DNA of 64,000 nucleotides from Lasioglossum baleicum (taxonomy: Eukaryota > Arthropoda > Insecta > Hymenoptera > Halictidae), in the NCBI RefSeq assembly GCF_051020765.1, contig NW_027469302.1, positions 62,001 through 126,000 of the forward strand, read 5' to 3'. The position numbers and the translations under genes were made by a program. Shown one piece after another: positions 27,896-42,340 of this stretch. Within the stretch, counting starts at the first letter, position 1; every line of letters starts with the position of its first letter. Below the pieces are notes generated by a model that did no database searches, was not told the origin of the DNA, and saw only the letters and a program-made list of their open reading frames with translations.

Positions 27896-28595
27896 GCTTA
27901 ACGCATAACGCATAACGCATAACGCATAACGCATAATGCATAACGCATAACGCTTAACGCATAACGCATAACGTATAACGCATAACGGATAACGTATAAC
28001 GCGTAACGCATAACGCATAACGCATAACGCATAACGCATAACACATATCGCATAACGCATAACGCATAACGCTTAACGCATAACGCATAACGCATAACGC
28101 ATAACGGATAACGCATAACGCATAACGCATATCGCATAACGCATAACGCTTAACGCATAACACATAACGCATAACGCATAACGCATAACGCATAACGCAT
28201 AACGCTTAACGCATAACGCATAGCGCATAACGCATAACGCATAACGCTTAACGCATAGCCCATAACGCATAGCCCATAACGCATAACGCATAACGCATCG
28301 CGCATAACGCATAACGGATAACGCATAACGCATAACGCATAACGCATAACGGATAACGCATAACGCTAAACGCATAGCCCATAGCGCATAACGCATAACG
28401 CATAATGCATAACGCATAACGCATAACGCATAACGCATAACGCATAACGCTTAACGCATAACGCATAACGCATAACGCATAACACATAATGCATAACGCA
28501 TAACGCTTAACGCATAGCCCATAACGCATAACGCATAACGCATCACGCATAACGCATAACGTATAACGCGTAACGCATAACGCATAACAAATAAC
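27896..28595 (+). repeat. Segmental duplication A, copy 2
   Basis: GCTTAAC 27896, GCATAAT 27931, GTATAAC 27973, GCATCGC 28295, GCTAAAC 28365 and AAATAAC 28589 match copy 1. The one difference I found is GCATAGC at 28218, where copy 1 has a canonical unit. Confidence 0.9.
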
Positions 28596-29141
28596 GCATA
28601 ACGCATAACGCATAACGCATAACGCATAACGCATAACGCATAACGCATAACGCATAACGCATAACGCATAACGCATAACGCATAACGCATAACGCATAAC
28701 GCATAACGCATAACGCATAACGCATAACGCATAACGCATAACGCATAACGCATAACGCATAACGCATAACGCATAACGCATAACGCATAACGCATAACGC
28801 ATAACGCATAACGCATAACGCATAACGCATAACGCATAACGCATAACGCATAACGCATAACGCATAACGCATAACGCATAACGCATAACGCATAACGCAT
28901 AACGCATAACGCATAACGCATAACGCATAACGCATAACGCATAACGCATAACGCATAACGCATAACGCATAACGCATAACGCATAACGCATAACGCATAA
29001 CGCATAACGCATAACGCATAACGCATAACGCATAACGCATAACGCATAACGCATAACGCATAACGCATAACGCATAACGCATAACGCATAACGCATAACG
29101 CATAACGCATAACGCATAACGCATAACGCATAACGCATAAC
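28596..29141 (+). repeat. Pure tract, 78 units
   Basis: Canonical units between AAATAAC (28589) and gamma (29142). The tract at 30745-31290 has exactly the same length in the same context. Confidence 0.95.
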
Positions 29142-30744
29142 GCATATCGCATAACACATATCGCATAACGCATAACGCATAACGCTTAACGCATAACGCA
29201 TAACGCATAACGCATAACGGATAACGCATAACGCATAACGCATAACGCATAACGCATAACGCATAACGCATAACGCATAACGCATAACGCATAACGCTTA
29301 ACGCATAACGCATAACGCATAACGCATAACGCATAATGCATAACGCATAACGCTTAACGCATAACGCATAACGTATAACGCATAACGGATAACGTATAAC
29401 GCATAACGCATAACGCATAACACATATCGCATAACGCATAACGCATAACGCTTAACGCATAACGCATAACGCATAACGCATAACGGATAACGCATAACGC
29501 ATAACGCATATCGCATAACGCATAACGCTTAACGCATAACACATAACGCATAACGCATAACGCATAACGCATAACGCATAACGCTTAACGCATAACGCAT
29601 AACGCATAACGCATAACGCATAACGCTTAACGCATAGCCCATAACGCATAGCCCATAACGCATAACGCATAACGCATCGCGCATAACGCATAACGGATAA
29701 CGCATAACGCATAACGCATAACGCATAACGGATAACGCATAACGCTTAACGCATAGCCCATAGCGCATAACGCATAACGCATAACGCATAACGCATAACG
29801 CATAACGCATAACGCATAACGCATAACGCTTAACACATAACGCATACCGCATAACGCATAACGCATAATGCATAACGCATAACGCTTAACGCATAGCCCA
29901 TAGCGCATAACGCATAACGCATAACGCATAACGCATAACACATAACGCATAACGCATAACGCATAACGCATAACGCATAACGCATAACGCATCACGCATA
30001 ACGCATAACGTATAACGCGTAACGCATAACGCATAACGAATAACGCATAACGCGTAACGCATAACGCATAACGCATAACGCATAACGCATAACGCATAAC
30101 GCATAACGCATAACGCATAACGCATAACGCATAACGCATAACGCATAACGCATTACGCATAACGCATAACGCATAACGCATAACGCATAACGCATAACGC
30201 ATAACGTATAACGCATAACGCATAACGCATATCGCATAACGCATAACGCATAACGCATAACGCATAACGCTTAACGCATAACGCATAACGCATAACGCAT
30301 AACGCTTAACGCATAGCCCATAGCGCATAGCCCATAACGCATAGCCCATAACGCATAACGCATAACGCATCGCGCATAACGCATAACGGATAACGCATAA
30401 CGCATAACGCATAACGCATAACGGATAACGCATAACTCTTAACGCATAGCCCATAACGCATAACGCATAACGCATAACGCATAACGCATAACGCATAACG
30501 CATAACGCATAACGCTTAACACATAACGCATAACGCATAACGCATAACGCATAATGCATAACGCATAACGCATAACGCATAACGCATAACGCATAACGCT
30601 TAACGCATAACGCATAACGCATAACGCATAACACATAATGCATAACGCATAACGCTTAACGCATAGCCCATAACGCATAACGCATAACGCATCACGCATA
30701 ACGCATAACGTATAACGCGTAACGCATAACGCATAACAAATAAC

Positions 30745-31290
30745 GCATAACGCATAACGCATAACGCATAACGCATAACGCATAACGCATAACGCATAAC
30801 GCATAACGCATAACGCATAACGCATAACGCATAACGCATAACGCATAACGCATAACGCATAACGCATAACGCATAACGCATAACGCATAACGCATAACGC
30901 ATAACGCATAACGCATAACGCATAACGCATAACGCATAACGCATAACGCATAACGCATAACGCATAACGCATAACGCATAACGCATAACGCATAACGCAT
31001 AACGCATAACGCATAACGCATAACGCATAACGCATAACGCATAACGCATAACGCATAACGCATAACGCATAACGCATAACGCATAACGCATAACGCATAA
31101 CGCATAACGCATAACGCATAACGCATAACGCATAACGCATAACGCATAACGCATAACGCATAACGCATAACGCATAACGCATAACGCATAACGCATAACG
31201 CATAACGCATAACGCATAACGCATAACGCATAACGCATAACGCATAACGCATAACGCATAACGCATAACGCATAACGCATAACGCATAAC
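30745..31290 (+). repeat. Pure tract, 78 units
   Basis: Canonical units between AAATAAC (30738) and gamma (31291), identical in length to the previous beta-gamma tract 2.15 kb upstream. Confidence 0.95.
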
Positions 31291-32767
31291 GCATATCGCA
31301 TAACACATATCGCATAACGCATAACGCATAACGCTTAACGCATAACGCATAACGCATAACGCATAACGGATAACGCATAACGCATAACGCATAACGCATA
31401 ACGCATAACGCATAACGCATAACGCATAACGCATAACGCATAACGCTTAACGCATAACGCATAACGCATAACGCATAACGCATAACGCATAACGCTTAAC
31501 GCATAACGCATAACGCATAACGCATAACGGATAACGCATAACGCATAACGCATAACGCATAACGCATAACGCATAACGCATAACGCATAACGCATAACGC
31601 TTAACGCATAACGCATAACGCATAACGCATAACGCATAACGCTTAACGCATAACGCATAACGCATAACGCATAACGCATAACGCATAACGCATATCGCAT
31701 AACACATATCGCATAACGCATAACGCATAACGCTTAACGCATAACGCATAACGCATAACGCATAACGGATAACGCATAACGCATAACGCATAACGCATAA
31801 CGCATAACGCATAACGCATAACGCATAACGCATAACGCATAACGCTTAACGCATAACGCATAACGCATAACGCATAACGCATAACGCTTAACGCATAACG
31901 CATAACGCATAACGCATAACGCATAACGCATAACGCATAACGCATAACGCATAACGCATAACGCATAACGCATAACGCATAACGCATAACGCATCACGCA
32001 TAACGCATAACGTATAACGCGTAACGCATAACGCATAACGAATAACGCATAACGCGTAACGCATAACGCATAACGCATAACGCATAACGCATAACGCATA
32101 ACGCATAACGCATAACGCATAACGCATAACGCATAACGCATAACGCATAACGCATTACGCATAACGCATAACGCATAACGCATAACGCATAACGCATAAC
32201 GCATAACGTATAACGCATAACGCATAACGCATATCGCATAACGCATAACGCATAACGCATAACGCATAACGCTTAACGCATAACGCATAACGCATAACGC
32301 ATAATGCATAACGCATAACGCTTAACGCATAGCCCATAGCGCATAGCCCATAACGCATAGCCCATAACGCATAACGCATAACGCATCGCGCATAACGCAT
32401 AACGGATAACGCATAACGCATAACGCATAACGCATAACGGATAACGCATAACTCTTAACGCATAGCCCATAACGCATAACGCATAACGCATAACGCATAA
32501 CGCATAACGCATAACGCATAACGCATAACGCATAACGCTTAACACATAACGCATAACGCATAACGCATAACGCATAATGCATAACGCATAACGCATAACG
32601 CATAACGCATAACGCATAACGCTTAACGCATAACGCATAACGCATAACGCATAACACATAATGCATAACGCATAACGCTTAACGCATAGCCCATAACGCA
32701 TAACGCATAACGCATCACGCATAACGCATAACGTATAACGCGTAACGCATAACGCATAACAAATAAC

Positions 32768-33369
32768 GCATAACGCATAACGCATAACGCATAACGCATA
32801 ACGCATAACGCATAACGCATAACGCATAACGCATAACGCATAACGCATAACGCATAACGCATAACGCATAACGCATAACGCATAACGCATAACGCATAAC
32901 GCATAACGCATAACGCATAACGCATAACGCATAACGCATAACGCATAACGCATAACGCATAACGCATAACGCATAACGCATAACGCATAACGCATAACGC
33001 ATAACGCATAACGCATAACGCATAACGCATAACGCATAACGCATAACGCATAACGCATAACGCATAACGCATAACGCATAACGCATAACGCATAACGCAT
33101 AACGCATAACGCATAACGCATAACGCATAACGCATAACGCATAACGCATAACGCATAACGCATAACGCATAACGCATAACGCATAACGCATAACGCATAA
33201 CGCATAACGCATAACGCATAACGCATAACGCATAACGCATAACGCATAACGCATAACGCATAACGCATAACGCATAACGCATAACGCATAACGCATAACG
33301 CATAACGCATAACGCATAACGCATAACGCATAACGCATAACGCATAACGCATAACGCATAACGCATAAC
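32768..33369 (+). repeat. Pure tract, 86 units
   Basis: Canonical units between AAATAAC (32761) and gamma (33370). Confidence 0.95.
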
Positions 33370-33446
33370 GCATATCGCATAACACATATCGCATAACGCA
33401 TAACGCATAACGCTTAACGCATAACGCATAACGCATAACGCATAAC

Positions 33447-34769
33447 GGATAACGCATAACGCATAACGCATAACGCATAACGCATAACGCATAACGCATA
33501 ACGCATAACGCATAACGCATAACGCATAACGCATAACGCTTAACGCATAACGCATAACGCATAACGCATAACGCATAACGCTTAACGCATAACGCATAAC
33601 GCATAACGCATAACGCATAACGCATAACGCATAACGCATAACGCATAACGCATATCGCATAACACATATCGCATAACGCATAACGCATAACGCTTAACGC
33701 ATAACGCATAACGCATAACGCATAACGGATAACGCATAACGCATAACGCATAACGCATAACGCATAACGCATAACGCATAACGCATAACGCATAACGCAT
33801 AACGCATAACGCATAACGCATAACGCATAACGCATAACGCATAACGCATAACGCATAACGCATAACGCATAACGCATAACGCATAACGCATTACGCATAA
33901 CGCATAACGCATAACGCATAACGTATAACGCATAACGCATAACGTATAACGCATAACGCATAACGCATATCGCATAACGCATAACGCATAACGCATAACG
34001 CATAACGCTTAACGCATAACGCATAACGCATAACGCATAATGCATAACGCATAACGCTTAACGCATAGCCCATAGCGCATAGCCCATAACGCATAGCCCA
34101 TAACGCATAACGCATAACGCATCGCGCATAACGCATAACGGATAACGCATAACGCATAACGCATAACGCATAACGGATAACGCATAACTCTTAACGCATA
34201 GCCCATAACGCATAACGCATAACGCATAACGCATAACGCATAACGCATAACGCATAACGCTTAACACATAACGCATAACGCATAACGCATAACGCATAAT
34301 GCATAACGCATAACGCATAACGCATAACGCATAACGCATAACGCTTAACGCATAACGCATAACGCATAACGCATAACACATAATGCATAACGCATAACGC
34401 TTAACGCATAGCCCATAACGCATAACGCATAACGCATCACGCATAACGCATAACGTATAACGCGTAACGCATAACGCATAACAAATAACGCATAACGCAT
34501 AACGCATAACGCATAACGCATAACGCATAACGCATAACGCATAACGCATAACGCATAACGCATAACGCATAACGCATAACGCATAACGCATAACGCATAA
34601 CGCATAACGCATAACGCATAACGCATAACGCATAACGCATAACGCATAACGCATAACGCATAACGCATAACGCATAACGCATAACGCATAACGCATAACG
34701 CATAACGCATAACGCATAACGCATATCGCATAACACATATCGCATAACGCATAACGCATAACGCTTAAC
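33447..34769 (+). repeat. Segmental duplication B, copy 1
   Basis: About 1.32 kb matching 35812-37148 at an offset of 2,365 bp up to AAATAAC (34483). The offset is 2,379 bp after the following pure tract, which is 33 units here and 35 in the partner. The paired GTATAAC at 33923 and 33944 is a shared diagnostic marker. Confidence 0.88.
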
Positions 34770-35532
34770 GCATAACGCATAACGCATAACGCATAACGGA
34801 TAACGCATAACGCATAACGCATAACGCATAACGCATAACGCATAACGCATAACGCATAACGCATAACGCATAACGCATAACGCATAACGCATAACGCTTA
34901 ACGCATAACGCATAACGCATAACGCATAACGCATAACGCATAACGCTTAACGCATAACGCATAACGCATAACGCATAACACATAATGCATAACGCATAAC
35001 GCTTAACGCATAGCCCATAACGCATAACGCATAACGCATCACGCATAACGCATAACGTATAACGCGTAACGCATAACGCATAACAAATACCGCATAACGC
35101 ATAACGCATAACGCATAACGCATAACGCATAACGCATAACGCATAATGCATAACGCATAACGCTTAACGCATAGCCCATAACGCATAGCCCATAACGCAT
35201 AGCCCATAACGCATAACGCATAACGCATCGCGCATAACGCATAACGGATAACGCATAACGCATAACGCATAACGCATAACGGATAACGCATAACTCTTAA
35301 CGCATAGCCCATAACGCATAACGCATAACGCATAACGCATAACGCATAACGCATAACGCATAACGCATAACGCATAACGCATAACGCATAACGCATAACG
35401 CATAACGCATAACGCATAACGCATAACGCATAACGCATAACGCATAACGCATAACGCATAACGCTTAACGCATAACGCATAACGCATAACGCATAACGCA
35501 TAACGCATAACGCATAACGCATAACGCATAAC

Positions 35533-35608
35533 GCATACGCATAACGCATAACGCATAACACATAACGCATAACGTTCAATGAAAAAGTCATAACGCATAA
35601 CGGATAAC
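35533..35608 (+). repeat. Island module 4
   Basis: The 6-mer is at 35533 and the island at 35575-35589, only 42 bp later, two heptamers fewer than modules 1, 2 and 6. GGATAAC is at 35602. Upstream is a beta module ending in AAATACC (35085). The pure tract after it is 29 units, ended by the GGATAAC at 35812, where a duplicated segment begins. Confidence 0.95.
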
Positions 35609-35811
35609 GCATAACGCATAACGCATAACGCATAACGCATAACGCATAACGCATAACGCATAACGCATAACGCATAACGCATAACGCATAACGCATAACG
35701 CATAACGCATAACGCATAACGCATAACGCATAACGCATAACGCATAACGCATAACGCATAACGCATAACGCATAACGCATAACGCATAACGCATAACGCA
35801 TAACGCATAAC

Positions 35812-37148
35812 GGATAACGCATAACGCATAACGCATAACGCATAACGCATAACGCATAACGCATAACGCATAACGCATAACGCATAACGCATAACGCATA
35901 ACGCTTAACGCATAACGCATAACGCATAACGCATAACGCATAACGCTTAACGCATAACGCATAACGCATAACGCATAACGCATAACGCATAACGCATAAC
36001 GCATAACGCATAACGCATATCGCATAACACATATCGCATAACGCATAACGCATAACGCTTAACGCATAACGCATAACGCATAACGCATAACGGATAACGC
36101 ATAACGCATAACGCATAACGCATAACGCATAACGCATAACGCATAACGCATAACGCATAACGCATAACGCATAACGCATAACGCATAACGCATAACGCAT
36201 AACGCATAACGCATAACGCATAACGCATAACGCATAACGCATAACGCATAACGCATTACGCATAACGCATAACGCATAACGCATAACGTATAACGCATAA
36301 CGCATAACGTATAACGCATAACGCATAACGCATATCGCATAACGCATAACGCATAACGCATAACGCATAACGCTTAACGCATAACGCATAACGCATAACG
36401 CATAATGCATAACGCATAACGCTTAACGCATAGCCCATAGCGCATAGCCCATAACGCATAGCCCATAACGCATAACGCATAACGCATCGCGCATAACGCA
36501 TAACGGATAACGCATAACGCATAACGCATAACGCATAACGGATAACGCATAACTCTTAACGCATAGCCCATAACGCATAACGCATAACGCATAACGCATA
36601 ACGCATAACGCATAACGCATAACGCTTAACACATAACGCATAACGCATAACGCATAACGCATAATGCATAACGCATAACGCATAACGCATAACGCATAAC
36701 GCATAACGCTTAACGCATAACGCATAACGCATAACGCATAACACATAATGCATAACGCATAACGCTTAACGCATAGCCCATAACGCATAACGCATAACGC
36801 ATCACGCATAACGCATAACGTATAACGCGTAACGCATAACGCATAACAAATAACGCATAACGCATAACGCATAACGCATAACGCATAACGCATAACGCAT
36901 AACGCATAACGCATAACGCATAACGCATAACGCATAACGCATAACGCATAACGCATAACGCATAACGCATAACGCATAACGCATAACGCATAACGCATAA
37001 CGCATAACGCATAACGCATAACGCATAACGCATAACGCATAACGCATAACGCATAACGCATAACGCATAACGCATAACGCATAACGCATAACGCATAACG
37101 CATATCGCATAACACATATCGCATAACGCATAACGCATAACGCTTAAC
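35812..37148 (+). repeat. Segmental duplication B, copy 2
   Basis: It begins at GGATAAC (35812) and includes GCTTAAC 35903 and 35945, GTATAAC 36288 and 36309, GCATCGC 36484, AAATAAC 36848 and gamma 37100. It ends before the GGATAAC that follows in copy 1 at 34798. Island module 4 lies just upstream of the junction. Confidence 0.88.
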
Positions 37149-38044
37149 GCATAACGCATAACGCATAACGCATAACGCATAACGCATAACGCATAACGCA
37201 TAACGCATAACGCATAACACATAATGCATAACGCATAACGCTTAACGCATAGCCCATAACGCATAACGCATAACGCATCACGCATAACGCATAACGTATA
37301 ACGCGTAACGCATAACGCATAACAAATAACGCATAACGCATAACGCATAACGCATAACGCATAACGCATAACGCATAACGCATAACGCATAACGCATAAC
37401 GCATAACGCATAACGCTTAACGCATAACGCATAACGCATAACGCATAACGCATAATGCATAACGCATAACGCTTAACGCATAACGCATAACGTATAACGC
37501 ATAACGGATAACGTATAACGCGTAACGCATAACGCATAACGCATAACGCATAACACATATCGCATAACGCATAACGCATAACGCTTAACGCATAACGCAT
37601 AACGCATAACGCATAACGCATAACGGATAACGCATAACGCATAACGCATATCGCATAACGCATAACGCTTAACGCATAACACATAACGCATAACGCATAA
37701 CGCATAACGCATAACGCATAACGCTTAACGCATAACGCATAACGCATAACGCATAACGCATAACGCTTAACGCATAGCCCATAACGCATAGCCCATAACG
37801 CATAACGCATAACGCATCGCGCATAACGCATAACGGATAACGCATAACGCATAACGCATAACGCATAACGGATAACGCATAACGCTTAACGCATAGCCCA
37901 TAGCGCATAACGCATAACGCATAACGCATAACGCATAACGCATAACGCATAACGCATAACGCATAACGCTTAACACATAACGCATACCGCATAACGCATA
38001 ACGCATAATGCATAACGCATAACGCTTAACGCATAGCCCATAGC

Positions 38045-38429
38045 GCATAACGCATAACGCATAACGCATAACGCATAACGCATAACGCATAACGCATAAC
38101 GCATAACGCATAACGCATAACGCATAACGCATAACGCATAACGCATAACGCATAACGCATAACGCATAACGCATAACGCATAACGCATAACGCATAACGC
38201 ATAACGCATAACGCATAACGCATAACGCATAACGCATAACGCATAACGCATAACGCATAACGCATAACGCATAACGCATAACGCATAACGCATAACGCAT
38301 AACGCATAACGCATAACGCATAACGCATAACGCATAACGCATAACGCATAACGCATAACGCATAACGCATAACGCATAACGCATAACGCATAACGCATAA
38401 CGCATAACGCATAACGCATAACGCATAAC
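38045..38429 (+). repeat. Pure tract, 55 units
   Basis: Canonical units between CCATAGC (38038) and gamma (38430), the same context as 21935-22368. Confidence 0.95.
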
Positions 38430-40459
38430 GCATATCGCATAACACATATCGCATAACGCATAACGCATAACGCTTAACGCATAACGCATAACGCATAACG
38501 CATAACGGATAACGCATAACGCATAACGCATAACGCATAACGCATAACGCATAACGCATAACGCATAACGCATAACGCATAACGCATAACGCTTAACGCA
38601 TAACGCATAACGCATAACGCATAACGCATAATGCATAACGCATAACGCTTAACGCATAACGCATAACGTATAACGCATAACGGATAACGTATAACGCGTA
38701 ACGCATAACGCATAACGCATAACGCATAACGCATAACACATATCGCATAACGCATAACGCATAACGCTTAACGCATAACGCATAACGCATAACGCATAAC
38801 GCATAACGCATAACGGATAACGCATAACGCATAACGCATATCGCATAACGCATAACGCTTAACGCATAACACATAACGCATAACGCATAACGCATAACGC
38901 ATAACGCATAACGCTTAACGCATAACGCATAACGCATAACGCATAACGCATAACGCTTAACGCATAGCCCATAACGCATAGCCCATAACGCATAACGCAT
39001 AACGCATCGCGCATAACGCATAACGGATAACGCATAACGCATAACGCATAACGCATAACGGATAACGCATAACGCTTAACGCATAGCCCATAGCGCATAA
39101 CGCATAACGCATAACGCATAACGCATAACGCATAACGCATAACGCATAACGCTTAACACATAACGCATACCGCATAACGCATAACGCATAATGCATAACG
39201 CATAACGCTTAACGCATAGCCCATAGCGCATAACGCATAACGCATAACGCATAACGCATAACGCATAACGCATAACGCATAACGCATAACGCATAACGCA
39301 TAACGCATAACGCATAACGCATCACGCATAACGCATAACGTATAACGCGTAACGCATAACGCATAACGAATAACGCATAACGCGTAACGCATAACGCATA
39401 ACGCATAACGCATAACGCATAACGCATAACGCATAACGCATAACGCATAACGCATAACGCATAACGCATAACGCATAACGCATAACGCATAACGCATAAC
39501 GCATAACGCATAACGCATAACGCATAACGCATAACGCATAACGCATAACGCATAACGCATAACGCATAACGCATATCGCATAACGCATAACGCATAACGC
39601 ATAACGCATAACGCATAACGCATAACGCATTACGCATAACGCATAACGCATAACGCATAACGCATAACGCATAACGCATAACGTATAACGCATAACGCAT
39701 AACGCATATCGCATAACGCATAACGCATAACGCATAACGCATAACGCTTAACGCATAACGCATAACGCATAACGCATAATGCATAACGCATAACGCTTAA
39801 CGCATAGCCCATAACGCATAGCCCATAACGCATAGCCCATAACGCATAACGCATAACGCATCGCGCATAACGCATAACGGATAACGCATAACGCATAACG
39901 CATAACGCATAACGGATAACGCATAACTCTTAACGCATAGCCCATAGCGCATAACGCATAACGCATAACGCATAACGCATAATGCATAACGCATAACGCA
40001 TAACGCATAACGCATAACGCATAACGCATAACGCTTAACGCATAACGCATAACGCATAACGCATAACACATAATGCATAACGCATAACGCTTAACGCATA
40101 GCCCATAACGCATAACGCATAACGCATCACGCATAACGCATAACGTATAACGCGTAACGCATAACGCATAACAAATACCGCATAACGCATAACGCATAAC
40201 GCATAACGCATAACGCATAACGCATAACGCATAACGCATAACGCATAACGCATAACGCATAACGCATAACGCATAACGCATAACGCATAACGCATAACGC
40301 ATAACGCATAACGCATAACGCATAACGCATAACGCATAACGCATAACGCATAACGCATAACGCATAACGCATAACGCATAACGCATAACGCTTAACGCAT
40401 AACGCATAACGCATAACGCATAACGCATAACGCATAACGCATAACGCATAACGCATAAC

Positions 40460-40535
40460 GCATACGCATAACGCATAACGCATAACACATAACGCATAAC
40501 GTTCAATGAAAAAGTCATAACGCATAACGGATAAC
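40460..40535 (+). repeat. Island module 5
   Basis: The 6-mer is at 40460 and the island at 40502-40516, 42 bp later, as in module 4. GGATAAC is at 40529. Upstream is a beta module ending in AAATACC (40173) with 30 pure units between it and GCTTAAC (40390). A 77-unit pure tract follows. Confidence 0.95.
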
Positions 40536-41074
40536 GCATAACGCATAACGCATAACGCATAACGCATAACGCATAACGCATAACGCATAACGCATAACGC
40601 ATAACGCATAACGCATAACGCATAACGCATAACGCATAACGCATAACGCATAACGCATAACGCATAACGCATAACGCATAACGCATAACGCATAACGCAT
40701 AACGCATAACGCATAACGCATAACGCATAACGCATAACGCATAACGCATAACGCATAACGCATAACGCATAACGCATAACGCATAACGCATAACGCATAA
40801 CGCATAACGCATAACGCATAACGCATAACGCATAACGCATAACGCATAACGCATAACGCATAACGCATAACGCATAACGCATAACGCATAACGCATAACG
40901 CATAACGCATAACGCATAACGCATAACGCATAACGCATAACGCATAACGCATAACGCATAACGCATAACGCATAACGCATAACGCATAACGCATAACGCA
41001 TAACGCATAACGCATAACGCATAACGCATAACGCATAACGCATAACGCATAACGCATAACGCATAACGCATAAC
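40536..41074 (+). repeat. Pure tract, 77 units
   Basis: Canonical units from the GGATAAC of island module 5 to the GCTTAAC (41075) that precedes island module 6. Confidence 0.95.
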
Positions 41075-41144
41075 GCTTAACGCATAACGCATAACGCATA
41101 ACGCATAACGCATAACGCATAACGCATAACGCATAACGCATAAC

Positions 41145-41234
41145 GCATACGCATAACGCATAACGCATAACGCATAACGCATAACACATAACGCATAACG
41201 TTCAATGAAAAAGTCATAACGCATAACGGATAAC
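41145..41234 (+). repeat. Island module 6
   Basis: The 6-mer is at 41145 and the island at 41201-41215, 56 bp later. GGATAAC is at 41228. It lies 699 bp after island 5. Its upstream GCTTAAC (41075) is 70 bp before the 6-mer, as in modules 2, 4 and 5. Nineteen pure units follow, up to GCATATC at 41368. This is the last register change in the window. Confidence 0.95.
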
Positions 41235-42158
41235 GCATAACGCATAACGCATAACGCATAACGCATAACGCATAACGCATAACGCATAACGCATAACGCA
41301 TAACGCATAACGCATAACGCATAACGCATAACGCATAACGCATAACGCATAACGCATAACGCATAACGCATATCGCATAACGCATAACGCATAACGCATA
41401 ACGCATAACGCTTAACGCATAACGCATAACGCATAACGCATAATGCATAACGCATAACGCTTAACGCATAGCCCATAACGCATAGCCCATAACGCATAAC
41501 GCATAACGCATCGCGCATAACGCATAACGGATAACGCATAACGCATAACGCATAACGCATAACGCATAACGGATAACGCATAACTCTTAACGCATAGCCC
41601 ATAGCGCATAACGCATAACGCATAACGCATAACGCATAACGCATAACGCATAACGCATAACGCTTAACACATAACGCATAACGCATAACGCATAATGCAT
41701 AACGCATAACGCTTAACGCATAGCCCATAGCGCATAACGCATAACGCATAACGCATAACGCATAACGCATAACGCATAACGCATATCGCATAACGCATAA
41801 CGCATAACGCATAACGCATAACGCATAACGCATATCGCATAACGCATAACGCATAACGCATAACGCATAACGCTTAACGCATAACGCATAACGCATAACG
41901 CATAATGCATAACGCATAACGCATAACGCATAACGCATAACGCATAGCCCATAACGCATAACGCATAACGCATCGCGCATAACGCATAACGGATAACGCA
42001 TAACGCATAACGCATAACGGATAACGCATAACTCTTAACGCATAGCCCATAGCGCATAACGCATAACGCATAACGCATAACGCATAACGCATAACGCATA
42101 ACGCATAACGCATAACGCATAACGCATAACGCATAACGCATAACGCACAACGCATAAC

Positions 42159-42340
42159 GGATAACGCATAACGCATAACGCATAACGCATAACGCATAAC
42201 GCATAACGCATAACGCATAACGCATAACGCATCGCGCATAACGCATAACGCATAACGCATAACGCATAACGCATAACGCATAACGCATATCGCATAACGC
42301 ATAACGCATAACGCATAACGCATAACGCATAACGCATATC
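42159..42340 (+). repeat. GCATATC-pair module, copy 1
   Basis: GGATAAC (42159), GCATCGC (42229, +70), GCATATC (42285) and GCATATC (42334, +49). Copy 2 at 44490-44671 has the same spacings. Copy 3 at 54920-55094 has one heptamer less between GCATCGC and the first GCATATC. A related block without GGATAAC is at 49082-49193. Confidence 0.88.

Larger units (their letters stand above)
27728..35532 (+). repeat. Domain 5: repeated alpha-beta-gamma units
   Basis: The order alpha, beta, long pure tract, gamma repeats through this domain. GCATCGC sites are at 28295, 29674, 30367, 32383, 34119 and 35225. AAATAAC is at 28589, 30738, 32761 and 34483, with AAATACC at 35085. Gamma starts are at 27728, 29142, 31291, 31690, 33370, 33650 and 34721. 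The whole stretch stays in one register. It shares a long segment with domain 3 (from 27896) and donates or receives a segment with domain 6 (33447-34769). No gene is visible. Confidence 0.8.
35533..41407 (+). repeat. Domain 6: islands 4, 5 and 6
   Basis: Three of the six 15-bp islands lie here (35575, 40502, 41201), each preceded by a GCATAC 6-mer (35533, 40460, 41145). Between them are alpha modules (GCATCGC 36484, 37814, 39004, 39858), beta modules (AAATAAC 36848, 37324; AAATACC 40173) and gamma blocks (36015, 37100, 38430). Pure tracts at 38045-38429 and 40536-41074 are the longest here. Past 41150 the heptamer register is never broken again in the window. No gene is visible. Confidence 0.8.

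Noticed and set aside
4920..41221. Islands as insertion-sequence remnants or target-site scars
   Set aside because: No flanking direct duplication distinct from the satellite, no terminal inverted repeat and no transposase fragment can be seen. The exact 21-bp length fits substitution of three units better. Not fully excluded.
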